From: Bacillus sp. AFS006103
GTDB lineage: Bacteria; Bacillota; Bacilli; Bacillales; Cytobacillaceae
Direction: 5' to 3'
DNA: 40,724 bases
NCBI GenBank assembly: GCA_002559145.1
Contig: NTXX01000035.1
Span: 1-40,724, forward strand
The position numbers and the translations under genes were made by a program. This document shows positions 32,797 to 40,670 of this stretch, one piece after another. Under the pieces are notes generated by a model. That model was not told the DNA's origin and made no database searches. It was given only the letters and a program-made list of their open reading frames with translations. The first letter of the stretch is position 1; each line of letters starts with the position of its first letter.

Positions 32797-32880
32797 TCGG
32801 TAACTGGCTGGCGTGATCAAAAATGATGGTAGCCCCTATAGCTTTGCGTCCCTAGATTTCCCTAGGTTTGCCATTATCGG
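32797..32880 (-). promoter_or_regulatory. Cyclic-di-GMP-I (GEMM) riboswitch aptamer controlling flgB operon
   Basis: On the - strand the conserved GGCAAACC starts stem P2, which is CCTAGG-GAAA-TCTAGG with the GAAA tetraloop. GGGACGCAAAGCTATAGGG follows, then P3 and CGCCAGCCAGTTACCG. These are the invariant elements of class I c-di-GMP riboswitches. P1 is closed by the CCGATAATGGC end and the CAGTTACCG end. CCGAAGA (- strand, 32800-32794) can pair with TCTTCGG (32767-32761) in the terminator. Ligand-stabilised P1 uses the same CCG, so binding should free the terminator: a predicted OFF switch. Confidence 0.95.
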
Positions 32881-32931
32881 ATTATAAATGTCGTTTTCTG
32901 ATGATATTGGTCGAATTTTACCAATACTATT

Positions 32932-32960
32932 ATATTACAATGCACTTTCATATATTACAA
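32932..32960 (-). promoter_or_regulatory. Candidate sigma-A promoter of the flgB operon
   Basis: On the - strand TTGTAA (32960-32955), a 17-base spacer and TAATAT (32937-32932). It lies about 50 bases before the riboswitch aptamer. The direct repeat TATATTACAATG occurs twice here, 20 bp apart. Confidence 0.55.
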
Positions 32961-32972
32961 TGGGGAAAAAAT

Positions 32973-33016
32973 GAAAAAAGACCTACTTAACAAAAAATTC
33001 ACAGTTAAGTAGGTCT
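32973..33016 (-). terminator. Rho-independent terminator after fliS
   Basis: On the - strand AGACCTACTTAAC (33016-33004) and GTTAAGTAGGTCT (32991-32979) form a perfect 13-bp stem followed by TTTTTTC. The stem includes the fliS stop codon. Confidence 0.92.
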
Positions 33017-33382
33017 AACGACTTTGATTGCTTCCGTCCAAGTTTCTAGCAATTCAACTAGCATTCCTTGAACTTCATTTAATATTTTTACGTCTTTATT
33101 AAGATTCGCATCAATTAATCTTTGCTTTACATAGTCATAAAGCAGGAGTAAAGACTTGGAAATTTCAATATCCATATTAAGAGTCACCATTAACTCGCTG
33201 ATGATGTTCTGGGCTTTAATCATGCGATCACTAGCTCGCTGAAGATCATTTTTCCCCAGTGCCAGCTTTGCCTGTTCAATAAATTTAATCGCCCCTTGAT
33301 ATAAAAGAAGGGTTAGCTCTCCCCCCTTTGCGAACAGCACTTGATTGTTCTCATATGCCTGGTATGGATTGCGAAGAGACAT
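33005..33382 (-). CDS. fliS: Flagellin export chaperone FliS
   Basis: A 125-residue helical chaperone that binds flagellin C-termini and holds them unfolded for export. NPYQAYENNQVLFAKGGELT followed by LLLYQGAIKFIEQA is the family start. It is the last gene of fliD-fliT-fliS and ends inside a strong terminator. Flagellin itself is not in the window. Confidence 0.95.
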   Translation of the reverse strand: MSLRNPYQAYENNQVLFAKGGELTLLLYQGAIKFIEQAKLALGKNDLQRASDRMIKAQNIISELMVTLNMDIEISKSLLLLYDYVKQRLIDANLNKDVKILNEVQGMLVELLETWTEAIKVVRPT

Positions 33383-33399
33383 GTTTGACCACCTTTGCT

Positions 33400-33756
33400 C
33401 TATTTTCTTTTGTCATAAAATAACCCACTTGAACCATAGGTCGATTCCCCGTATTGTTTAATCGTTTTTTCCTTTTTGAGCGCATGCAAATTGGAAAGCA
33501 CCTTTTGCTGTACTCTCTCTAGCATCCTTTTAAGCTCTACCTCCAAAGGATGAATTCGTAACAGTTGTTTTTCGATTGCCGGGTTTAGCAGGATTTGACC
33601 TGCACCTTGATCCATTTGGTTTATTTCCAGAATGCACGCTTGACGTTCATTTAATGCAGCTTGAATAATTTCTACACCGTTCTCCGTCATTTCGTTGATT
33701 AGTTTGCTTGTAAGCTGGTAATACCTTTGGAGTAATGCCTCCTTTTGTTTATACAA
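33400..33756 (-). CDS. fliT: FliT-like flagellar chaperone
   Basis: A 118-residue helical protein, LYKQKEALLQRYYQLTSKLI at the start. TTG at 33756 is preferred: GGAGG from the fliD end lies about 8 bases before it, and codons further upstream lie inside fliD. The position between fliD and fliS and the size fit FliT, the chaperone of the FliD cap, though sequence conservation in this family is low. Confidence 0.75.
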   Translation of the reverse strand: MYKQKEALLQRYYQLTSKLINEMTENGVEIIQAALNERQACILEINQMDQGAGQILLNPAIEKQLLRIHPLEVELKRMLERVQQKVLSNLHALKKEKTIKQYGESTYGSSGLFYDKRK

Positions 33757-33758
33757 GC

Positions 33759-35318
33759 TTACATCCCTCCACCCATTTGTTGTGTTAACCATCCGCTTTG
33801 GCTATTAGATTTTTGAATGGCCTGCTCCATGGCTGTGAATTGTTTCCAATAATAATTCTCTTTCGCTTCCAATCTCTTCTGCCATGAATCGATTTGCGTA
33901 TCCAACTGACTTAATGATTTAGAAAGGACCGCATCATTGGACGTACCGGCTGTTTTGGATATTTCTTTCATTGTCTCATTAAGCTGGTCATACAGTCTCC
34001 AACCAATCCCACTATTAGCGAATTCCGCTTTATTATTAGCTGTGTTGTTTGTCGATTTCGTTGTGTCATATTTTTTTGAAAATAATAATGAAACCTCTTC
34101 GCTATTGTTTTCTAGTGCTTCTCGTAGCTTCGTTTCATTGATTTCTAGCTTGCCATTTTCTTTGTAATTGGAACTCGCCGTAATTCCGATTTCCGAAAGC
34201 GAATCAAATTGGGTATTCATTTTTGTCGCATCGATATCATTAACCTTCGAGTATATGGTCGTTCGTAATTTATCGAGGGCCGAGGAGATGATGCGATCAC
34301 TTTGCAATAAACCACTCTTGGCCTTACCTTCCCATAATTCAATTTCTTTTTCCTTCATGTCTGTTTTCTGATCATCTAATAGCGGCGTAAAGTCTTTATA
34401 CCGTTTTTCACCCAACTTATCATGCAATGTCTGAATGGTCTCGTTATACTTGTCGACAAATCCTTTAATGTTATCGAAGATCGCATCCACATCTGTTTTT
34501 TTCGTAATCGTGACTTGGCTTCCCGCTGGTATCTCAGATTTGATGGTAAAGGTAATTCCATCATAGTTCAGTTGATTATTCTTTAGCGTCAGGTTCGTCC
34601 CGTTAATGGTTACCTCTCCATCGATTGCCTTAACAGCCGAGTTTCCACTGGCACCACTTGGGTTTCCTGCTGGAAAGTCATTTTGTATCTCACTGACAGT
34701 TCCTTCTGCCAGCCTTAATACATTCGTGCTGTTTGATAGATTGGCAATGTTAATATTCCCCGCTGCATCTTTAGAGGTAAACACAATCGCCTGATCACCG
34801 CTTGAGTAACTTGCTGTTACGCCTGTTTTGTCAGCTAAGGCGTTGATTTTAGTGATCGAGCTGCGAATCGAATCCTGAGCGTTTAGGTCGATTGTTTCAC
34901 CGTTCAAAGTAAATTGAAATCCGTTCCCCGCTCCCAATTCACTTGTCTCACTTGCTAGACTTGTGGCAGCGAATTTTACAGAGGAAGGCGTCCCAGGTTG
35001 ATAGGGCTTAACATCAGTAATGATATACTCGCTTCTGCTCGGCAGCCCCGATACAGTGACATCTACCTTACTGCTGTCTGATGAAGTCAGCTTACTTTTT
35101 GTAAAAGTAGATTCAAGTCTTAGTGTTTCCATCGAGGTGCGTAAATCTAGGAATTTCGTATTGGCTTCTCGATAAGCATCGACTTTCCATTCCGTTTTCG
35201 TCTTATTTTGTATCACTTTATTTAATTGTACTTTTTCCGCATCCATTAATTTTTTTACTAATGATTCGGTATCAATTCCTGATGCCAAACCAGAAAAACG
35301 AAGATTGTTTGTAATCAT
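33759..35318 (-). CDS. fliD: Flagellar filament cap protein FliD
   Basis: A 519-residue filament cap protein with the conserved N-terminal RFSGLASGIDTESLVKKLMD and the C-terminal coiled region (LSQLDTQIDSWQKRLEAKEN, YYWKQFTAMEQAIQ.SNSQ). It folds flagellin monomers onto the growing tip. It is the first gene of a late (sigma-D class) block, and a weak sigma-D-like promoter lies upstream. Confidence 0.95.
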   Translation of the reverse strand: MITNNLRFSGLASGIDTESLVKKLMDAEKVQLNKVIQNKTKTEWKVDAYREANTKFLDLRTSMETLRLESTFTKSKLTSSDSSKVDVTVSGLPSRSEYIITDVKPYQPGTPSSVKFAATSLASETSELGAGNGFQFTLNGETIDLNAQDSIRSSITKINALADKTGVTASYSSGDQAIVFTSKDAAGNINIANLSNSTNVLRLAEGTVSEIQNDFPAGNPSGASGNSAVKAIDGEVTINGTNLTLKNNQLNYDGITFTIKSEIPAGSQVTITKKTDVDAIFDNIKGFVDKYNETIQTLHDKLGEKRYKDFTPLLDDQKTDMKEKEIELWEGKAKSGLLQSDRIISSALDKLRTTIYSKVNDIDATKMNTQFDSLSEIGITASSNYKENGKLEINETKLREALENNSEEVSLLFSKKYDTTKSTNNTANNKAEFANSGIGWRLYDQLNETMKEISKTAGTSNDAVLSKSLSQLDTQIDSWQKRLEAKENYYWKQFTAMEQAIQKSNSQSGWLTQQMGGGM

Positions 35319-35360
35319 CCCTTTTGCCCCCGAACCGTGGTTTAAAGTATCTATTATTAG

Positions 35361-35388
35361 ATAACGGCATGATTAGTTCAGTGGTTGA
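35361..35388 (-). promoter_or_regulatory. Possible sigma-D promoter of fliD
   Basis: On the - strand TCAA (35388-35385), a 16-base spacer and GCCGTTAT (35368-35361) resemble TAAA-N15-GCCGATAA, with one mismatch in the first box and two in the second. It fits the late timing of fliD but is imperfect. Confidence 0.4.
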
Positions 35389-35499
35389 GGCTGCTAACAT
35401 AAAAAAGGGCAGATTCTTAGGAAAACGGGTTCCGTTTCCCATCACAAATTCAAATTAGAAATTATGAATTTTGTTTGCAAACCATTCCTTCCTTATCCG

Positions 35500-35720
35500 T
35501 ATCGATTTCGTGCAGGTATGAGAATTCATAGGCGGAGAATTTCCGGCTAATGTATATAGGGAAAGCTTAGGAAGCAGATATAAGCGGAGATCTTCCGATT
35601 AATTGCTCTACAAAAGACAAAATCTAAAGATTTGGAGAATATAAACGGAAAAACTCCCCTTATTTTTAAGGAAATATGGGTATTTCCCAATATAGACGGA
35701 ATTTCTCCGTTTATTTTTCT
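35500..35720 (+). repeat. ~215-bp palindrome-rich dispersed repeat, copy 2
   Basis: Same orientation and layout as 14723-14940, with scattered substitutions. Shared blocks include AGAATTCATAGGCGGAGAAT and GGAAATATGGGTATTTCCCA. It fills much of the 656-bp gap between fliD (starts 35318) and fliN (ends 35975). The rest of that gap holds the fliD promoter region, the hairpin AAACGG/CCGTTT near 35430-35450, and the fliN terminator; no gene is visible. Confidence 0.85.
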
Positions 35721-35871
35721 ATTGTATTAGGACCTAAGAAAACAATATCCATTTGCAAGTAAAAATGGATTATATTATCCTGCAGTACACTGGCTATTTT
35801 ACCCCCACATTTTAATATACAAATTGCACTACAATTCTCCTAAATAATTATTCAAATCCCTTTAAATCAAC

Positions 35872-35909
35872 AAAAATAGACCTCCAAATCACTAGACAAT
35901 TTGAAGGTC
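35872..35909 (-). terminator. Rho-independent terminator after fliN
   Basis: On the - strand GACCTTCAAAT (35909-35899) pairs with ATTTGGAGGTC (35889-35879) over 11 bp with one G-U, followed by TATTTTTG. It closes the fliK-flgD-flgE-fliM-fliN block. Confidence 0.85.
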
Positions 35910-35974
35910 ATTTTGCATTACATTTTTAATGTTTGCGATAGTTTATGGAACCCGTAATTCTTAGGAACAGCCCT

Positions 35975-36346
35975 TTAATTAATTGACTTATTAATAATCT
36001 CTGTTATCCGGACACCAAAATATTCATCGATAACGACGACTTCCCCTTTGGCGACGACTTTCCCGTTGATTAATAAATCGACTGGTTCACCTGACACACG
36101 GTCCAATTCAATAATCGAACCTTGGGACAGCTCTAAAATTTCGTTTATTTTCTTTTTTGTTCTCCCCAATTCAACGACTACTTCTAGATTAATATCCATG
36201 AGAAGGTTTAAATTGACGGATTCCTCTCCTCCGTCTTTGAGAGGTTGTTCTTCCAAATCCTTAAATAAAAACGGCTTTGTTTCCTCTTGTTTTTCGCCTA
36301 ATAAGGCAGCTAATTCTTCTTTTGAAATTTTCCCATCATAACTCAT
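35975..36346 (-). CDS. fliN: Flagellar motor switch protein FliN with N-terminal CheY-binding-like peptide
   Basis: A 123-residue C-ring protein. The C-terminal SpoA domain (about 45-120) has [40 protein letters not shown] and [13 protein letters not shown]. Its N-terminus contains [14 protein letters not shown], which resembles the LSQDEIDALL peptide that binds CheY-P in FliM and FliY. It lacks the CheC-like phosphatase domain of B. subtilis FliY. ATG at 36346, with AGAGGG 8 bases upstream, is chosen over 36379; it overlaps the fliM stop. A second FliN-like gene is at 25985-26326. Confidence 0.92.
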   Translation of the reverse strand: MSYDGKISKEELAALLGEKQEETKPFLFKDLEEQPLKDGGEESVNLNLLMDINLEVVVELGRTKKKINEILELSQGSIIELDRVSGEPVDLLINGKVVAKGEVVVIDEYFGVRITEIINKSIN

Positions 36347-37259
36347 CTTTTTTACCCTCTTTTTCAAAAACAGTTTCAATTTCTGCGGCTAGGCGCGTCT
36401 TTTTCATACCAGGTTTGACTAAAAATTTCACGTCTTTACCTACCATTGCTTTTAATGGTTCCTCATAAAGCTGCTCGAGCTGAACGATATCACCCACATT
36501 TAACGATAGAAATTCTTCAATCGAGATGGTTGAACGCCCCAATTCTACACTGACAGGAATTTCAAGCTCTTGTAGTTTTGATTTTAACAAATTTGATTCC
36601 TGTGGACTATTGGTTTTAGTACGAGTCGAGAATAATTGATAGGATGATAATTTGGGCAGGAATGGTTCTAATATAATATAAGGAATGCAAATATGCATCA
36701 ATTCCGTGATTTCACCGATTTTGATTTGGAATGCGATCACAATGACGGTTTCATTGGGAATGGCTACTTGTAAAAATTGTGGATTGGTTTCAATCTCAAC
36801 AACCTTCAAATTTACATTCATTAAATCTTTCCACGATTTTTGGAGATTTTCAACAAACCCCGCAAAAAGATTATGAAGAATTTTATTCTCGATTTGTGTT
36901 AAGGTTGTTTTTTCTTCCAAAATAACAGGCAAATCCCGGCCGCCTAATAAGCGGTCAATAATACCAAACGCCATCTGCGACTTTAATTCCATAATCATTC
37001 GGCCTTTTTCCGGGGTTTCAAAAATATTTAATATAGTGAAGGGTGGCAGTTGTTTAATAAACTCTTCATAGATCATTTGATTAACAGACAACACGTCCAC
37101 TTGGACGATCGTCCTTAATTGTGTTGAAATAGCGGAAGCCAGTTGATAAGCAAAATTATCATGAATTCGTGTTAGCACGCGCACTTGTTCCATTGATAAC
37201 CGGAGTGCTTTTTTAAAATCATAAACGTTCACGTCTTTGGTATTTTCATATAGTGTCAT
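36336..37259 (-). CDS. fliM: Flagellar motor switch protein FliM lacking the CheY-binding N-terminus
   Basis: A 307-residue C-ring protein. [20 protein letters not shown] and [20 protein letters not shown] begin the middle domain; LLGGRDLPV and [11 protein letters not shown] follow. A C-terminal SpoA domain (from about 230) has [20 protein letters not shown]. The protein starts only about 12 residues before the YDF..-type segment, so the usual N-terminal SQ.EIDALL peptide and linker are missing. This is not a start-site error: a TGA stop lies in frame 27 bases upstream of the ATG, with no start codon further out. GGTGAGG is the ribosome site. Confidence 0.92.
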   Translation of the reverse strand: MTLYENTKDVNVYDFKKALRLSMEQVRVLTRIHDNFAYQLASAISTQLRTIVQVDVLSVNQMIYEEFIKQLPPFTILNIFETPEKGRMIMELKSQMAFGIIDRLLGGRDLPVILEEKTTLTQIENKILHNLFAGFVENLQKSWKDLMNVNLKVVEIETNPQFLQVAIPNETVIVIAFQIKIGEITELMHICIPYIILEPFLPKLSSYQLFSTRTKTNSPQESNLLKSKLQELEIPVSVELGRSTISIEEFLSLNVGDIVQLEQLYEEPLKAMVGKDVKFLVKPGMKKTRLAAEIETVFEKEGKKDEL

Positions 37260-37285
37260 CGTGTTTTCCTCACCGCCGTAAAATC

Positions 37286-37320
37286 ATTTAAAGGGAAAGT
37301 AGTTTACTTTCCCTTTAAAT
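37286..37320 (-). terminator. 16-bp perfect hairpin between flgE and fliM
   Basis: ATTTAAAGGGAAAGTA (37286-37301) and TACTTTCCCTTTAAAT (37305-37320) are perfectly complementary around a 3-base loop. There is no long T-run, so it probably attenuates or protects mRNA rather than fully ending transcription into fliM. It fills the 123-bp gap. Confidence 0.7.
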
Positions 37321-37382
37321 ACTAACACTTAAAATTGAATATGGTCTAGCACTATTGTTACTCATTTAATTTTACTAGTCTA

Positions 37383-38240
37383 TTACCGTTTTAAATTCAC
37401 TAACTCTTCTAAAATAGAATCTGATACAGTAATAACTTTGGCATTTGCCTGAAATGCACGCTGAGCGATAATCATTTCGGTAATCTCTTCTGAGAGGTCG
37501 ACATTGGACATTTCCAACTGACCGGAGACAATTTGACCGGCTTTGGTGATATCTCGTGTATTCATTAGGCCATCAATCGTCGGCACTGTAATTGTATTTG
37601 TCACTGGATCAACCTTTGTTTCCGCATTCCCTGAAAGTTCATACATAGAGCCGCCCACTTTTTTCAAACCGGCTGGATTGGAAACCACAACCGTACCAAG
37701 CGTAGCAATGTCTTTTGTTGTCCCATCAGCTTCTACACCTTTAATAACCCCATTAAAATCAATTGTGTAGGAAACATACTGAGTAGAATCGATGTTAATC
37801 GGTCCAAAAGTGTTAGTAGTTGCATCTTTACCAATCACTTTATACCCTTGTGGCGTAACGAGATTACCGAGACCATCGCGGTCAAAGTTACCTGCTCTTG
37901 TCAGATATTTGGACCCACTGTCATTTTGAACAACGAAGAAACCATTTCCATCGATATATAAATCAGAAGACAGATTCGTCGTAGTCGGGCTCCCCGGTGT
38001 ATGGATGGTATCAACTGATGCTGTTTTTACCCCTAAGCCAATTTGAACAGGATTGGTTCCTCCTAAATTAGCATTAGTGGTGGACCCCCCCCGCACTGTT
38101 TGACTTAGTACATCCTGAAAGACAATCCGGCTTTTTTTATATCCGATTGTATTAACGTTAGCAATATTATTACCGATGACATCTAATTTATTTTGGAAAC
38201 CCTTCATCCCAGATACACTTGAATTGAGTGAACGCAGCAT
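37383..38240 (-). CDS. flgE: Flagellar hook protein FlgE
   Basis: A 285-residue hook subunit. The N-terminal SLNSSVSGMKGFQNKLDVIG with NNIANVNTIGYK and the C-terminal SNVDLSEEITEMIIAQRAFQ are the conserved rod/hook helices; LYIDGNGFFVVQN is typical of FlgE/FlgF/FlgG. The position after flgD and the length near the B. subtilis hook protein favour FlgE over FlgG. The FlbD gene usually found behind it is absent. Confidence 0.9.
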   Translation of the reverse strand: MLRSLNSSVSGMKGFQNKLDVIGNNIANVNTIGYKKSRIVFQDVLSQTVRGGSTTNANLGGTNPVQIGLGVKTASVDTIHTPGSPTTTNLSSDLYIDGNGFFVVQNDSGSKYLTRAGNFDRDGLGNLVTPQGYKVIGKDATTNTFGPINIDSTQYVSYTIDFNGVIKGVEADGTTKDIATLGTVVVSNPAGLKKVGGSMYELSGNAETKVDPVTNTITVPTIDGLMNTRDITKAGQIVSGQLEMSNVDLSEEITEMIIAQRAFQANAKVITVSDSILEELVNLKR

Positions 38241-38258
38241 GTTTGTTACCTCCTGAGT

Positions 38259-38690
38259 TTATAAGCTTTGTGATGCTATTTCTTTAGCGGAAATTATATT
38301 TCCAACTGGAATCTCTTCATCATTCACTTGATAATAGAATTGATCGTCTTTTTTGATAATTCCTTTAACTACGCCACTTTCTTCCTTGCCAGTGACATCA
38401 TCGGTCCAAGTTACTTCTTTATTTATCATAGTAGAATAACGGCTAATATCTACTTGTTGACTATCGATAAATTGATTAAATGCTTGATTCAGGTTAGAAA
38501 TTTGTTCAAGTGTACTAAATTGTGCCATTTGCGCAATCATTTCACGGTCTTCCATTGGCTGGGTTGGATCTTGGTTTCGTAATTGGGTGGTTAGAATCTG
38601 CAGGAAAAGATCTTTATCTACTTGGCCCTGTTGTTTGGTTGATTTCGTACTTGTATTTGTATTCATATTTAAAGAGTTAATTGTGTTCAT
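38259..38690 (-). CDS. flgD: Hook-cap scaffold protein FlgD
   Basis: A 143-residue short FlgD with the conserved DKDLFLQILTTQLRNQDPTQ followed by PMEDREMIAQMAQFSTLEQI. ATG at 38690 has GAGGAAAG upstream; the upstream part of the frame overlaps fliK. The C-terminal part (about 85-143) carries a small beta-rich segment (VTWTDDVTGKEE) but not the full FnIII-like domain of enterobacterial FlgD, as in B. subtilis. Confidence 0.94.
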   Translation of the reverse strand: MNTINSLNMNTNTSTKSTKQQGQVDKDLFLQILTTQLRNQDPTQPMEDREMIAQMAQFSTLEQISNLNQAFNQFIDSQQVDISRYSTMINKEVTWTDDVTGKEESGVVKGIIKKDDQFYYQVNDEEIPVGNIISAKEIASQSL

Positions 38691-38706
38691 CGTTCTTTCC
38701 TCCTCA

Positions 38707-39840
38707 TTAGGCCAGAATGTTAATCGTGTTTTCAATTCCACTTTGCTTATATTCTTCGATCGTTGAATGGCTTTGATAAAACTCCTCGATATTGATTTTC
38801 TTTTTCGAAAATCGTTGCTGGGATTGGTCCTGCCGTGATTTTTCTTCCTGTTGTGAAAAGGAATGCTGTAATCCCTGTCCGCCTAAGGTAATCTCTATTT
38901 TATCCACTTGCAACCCTTGTTGCTGAAGTGATGTGCGTAATAAAGAGATTTGCGATTCCAGTGTTTCTTTGCCAATGAGTGTTTCAGCGGTAAAGTGTGC
39001 AGCTACTTGTCCTTTATGAATGGACAATTTCACATCAATCTCCCCAAGCTTTTCAGGAGTCAGCGAGAATTTCGCTTCCATGAATTCTGATGCCTTTTTA
39101 AGGCTCGCGTGATTCTTGACTAACTCGATGACTTCCGAGAAAAACTGCTGGACAGAAACCTTTGGGAGCGGCGCCTGTTCACTCTTACCAGCAACAGAGC
39201 CTGCGCCGTTAGGGTGAACGGATTGAAAAATAACTTCTTTTCCCTCAAACTTTGGCTGAAATTCAAAATCAGGTGCCGGCATATTTCCGGTTTGCTTAGG
39301 TTTGAGCGAATCCTCCACCGCCTTTTGTCCGAGTGGAGGTGTTGAAATACCTTCTTTAACTGGAATAGCCGCTTCCGCGAGTAGCTTTGCCATTTTTTCA
39401 AGGGGGATGGTTTCTAGTTGTTGACTGGTTTTATGTAATTCTTTTTCTAAACGAGCAAGTGTTGACTTGCTGGGATTGATGTTTTGTAATTCTTTTTCAA
39501 ATTGTGAAAGTGTAGGATTGTTTGAACCACTATCTGTTTTGAACAATAAACTTATAAAAGAAATCAAATCTTCTCTCGTCGGTTGCTCGGTTTCAGTCTG
39601 TTCTTCCTGATGATCCCCCTGTTCTCCTAGTTTAATAGATTCGTTGCTATCCTCATTCATTGGACTGAACAACGGGTCCACCATGGCAAGGAGATTTTTA
39701 CTTGATTCCTGCTCTGGCTTTTTTTTCAACTCATTCAATAACTCCAAAAATGAGCCGTCTGTTTGATCATCCGGTTTAGTACCGCTAGTTTTATTAGATA
39801 TTTTGTGTTGACTAGGAATCAATGAAGCCGATGAAATCAC
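38707..39840 (-). CDS. fliK: Hook-length control protein FliK
   Basis: A 377-residue secreted molecular ruler. The N-terminal two-thirds is Gln/Glu/Lys/Ser-rich and poorly conserved. The C-terminal Flg_hook domain (about 245-330) has EAKFSLTPEKLGEIDVKLSI, GQVAAHFTAETLIGKETLES and LQQQGLQVDKIEITLGG. GTG at 39840 follows AAAGGAG at about 8 bases; a TTG at 39858 lies before that site. It heads the fliK-flgD-flgE-fliM-fliN block and starts back to back with a peptidoglycan hydrolase gene. Confidence 0.92.
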   Translation of the reverse strand: MISSASLIPSQHKISNKTSGTKPDDQTDGSFLELLNELKKKPEQESSKNLLAMVDPLFSPMNEDSNESIKLGEQGDHQEEQTETEQPTREDLISFISLLFKTDSGSNNPTLSQFEKELQNINPSKSTLARLEKELHKTSQQLETIPLEKMAKLLAEAAIPVKEGISTPPLGQKAVEDSLKPKQTGNMPAPDFEFQPKFEGKEVIFQSVHPNGAGSVAGKSEQAPLPKVSVQQFFSEVIELVKNHASLKKASEFMEAKFSLTPEKLGEIDVKLSIHKGQVAAHFTAETLIGKETLESQISLLRTSLQQQGLQVDKIEITLGGQGLQHSFSQQEEKSRQDQSQQRFSKKKINIEEFYQSHSTIEEYKQSGIENTINILA

Positions 39841-39931
39841 AATATTTTCTCCTTTCAAGTGGAGATTGATTATTGAAAAAGCGTATGGGTCTATTTTTTA
39901 TTTTTTATTTTTTAACAAAGTATTCCGATGG

Positions 39932-39960
39932 GATTTACCTCATATTAGAAAAGGTGTAAA
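39932..39960 (-). promoter_or_regulatory. Candidate promoter of the fliK block
   Basis: On the - strand TTTACA (39960-39955), 17 bases, TAAATC (39937-39932). It occupies almost the same bases as the candidate promoter on the opposite strand (39934-39962), so the two could exclude each other. Confidence 0.4.
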
Positions 39961-39962
39961 AT
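39934..39962 (+). promoter_or_regulatory. Candidate promoter of the FlgJ-like gene
   Basis: TTTACC (39934-39939), 17 bases, TAAAAT (39957-39962), about 36 bases before the ATG of the hydrolase gene. The match to sigma-A is good in the -10 box and moderate in the -35 box. Confidence 0.5.
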
Positions 39963-39998
39963 AGTAGAAAAGAAGTCATACGACAGGAGCAGTAAACT

Positions 39999-40670
39999 AT
40001 GAGTATAAGTCCAGTTTCTTCAGATTGGTTTAAAAATATAGCTCTACTATCTATATCGACCAATCTCCCAACAATGAATAGTGCAAATCAGCAAATTCCT
40101 AGCGGTGATTTTTTTCAATCCATTTTACAAGCGATGTTACTTGAAGGGGAATCCTCCACTCCTTCTCAACCTCAACAATCAAATGGGAGTTTTTGGGCTG
40201 GCACCTCACCAATTCTTGATAACATCAAGGACCTTTCCCATATAGTAAACTCGACCACAAGCTTGGATTTTTCAGAAGTATCTTTAGAGAAATTGAATTC
40301 AACGCTAAAAGGAAAATTAAGCAATCTCGGGGAACAGTTCGTAGAAGCCGGCAAAGCATTTAATATTAATCCAAATTTATTAGCCTCAGTCGCCATGCAT
40401 GAAACAGGTAATGGCAAGTCTCAGGCCGCTTATGAAAAAAATAATATTGCCGGTATGATGGGTAAAAATGGTCTAAGACATTATGATTCCGTCTCAGAAA
40501 GTATTCATGATATGGCAAGAAATTTACGGAAAAATTATTTAGATAAAGGACTGGATTCCATTGCAAAAATAGGTGGCAAATATGCACCGGTTGGCGCCAA
40601 TAATGACCCTACTGGATTAAATAATCATTGGGTAAAAGGCGTGAACAATTTCTTCGGTACCCTTGTATAA
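39999..40670 (+). CDS. FlgJ-like peptidoglycan hydrolase (glucosaminidase/lytic enzyme domain)
   Basis: A 223-residue protein. An N-terminal region with polar, Ser/Gln-rich stretches (1-100) precedes a muramidase/glucosaminidase-type domain (about 108-223): NPNLLASVAMHETGNGKS with the likely catalytic Glu, NNIAGMMG, YDSVSESIHDMARNLRKNYL and KYAPVGANNDPTGLNNHWVK. There is no signal peptide, so export through the flagellar gate, as with FlgJ, is plausible but unproven. CAGGAGC precedes the ATG. It is divergent from fliK and at the edge of the cluster, which suggests a role in opening the wall for the rod. Confidence 0.8.
   Translation: MSISPVSSDWFKNIALLSISTNLPTMNSANQQIPSGDFFQSILQAMLLEGESSTPSQPQQSNGSFWAGTSPILDNIKDLSHIVNSTTSLDFSEVSLEKLNSTLKGKLSNLGEQFVEAGKAFNINPNLLASVAMHETGNGKSQAAYEKNNIAGMMGKNGLRHYDSVSESIHDMARNLRKNYLDKGLDSIAKIGGKYAPVGANNDPTGLNNHWVKGVNNFFGTLV

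Noticed and set aside
32695..32820. N-terminal extension of FlgB by 42 residues
   Set aside because: The frame is open, but it overlaps the riboswitch end and terminator. A good ribosome site precedes the ATG at 32694, and the family starts there.
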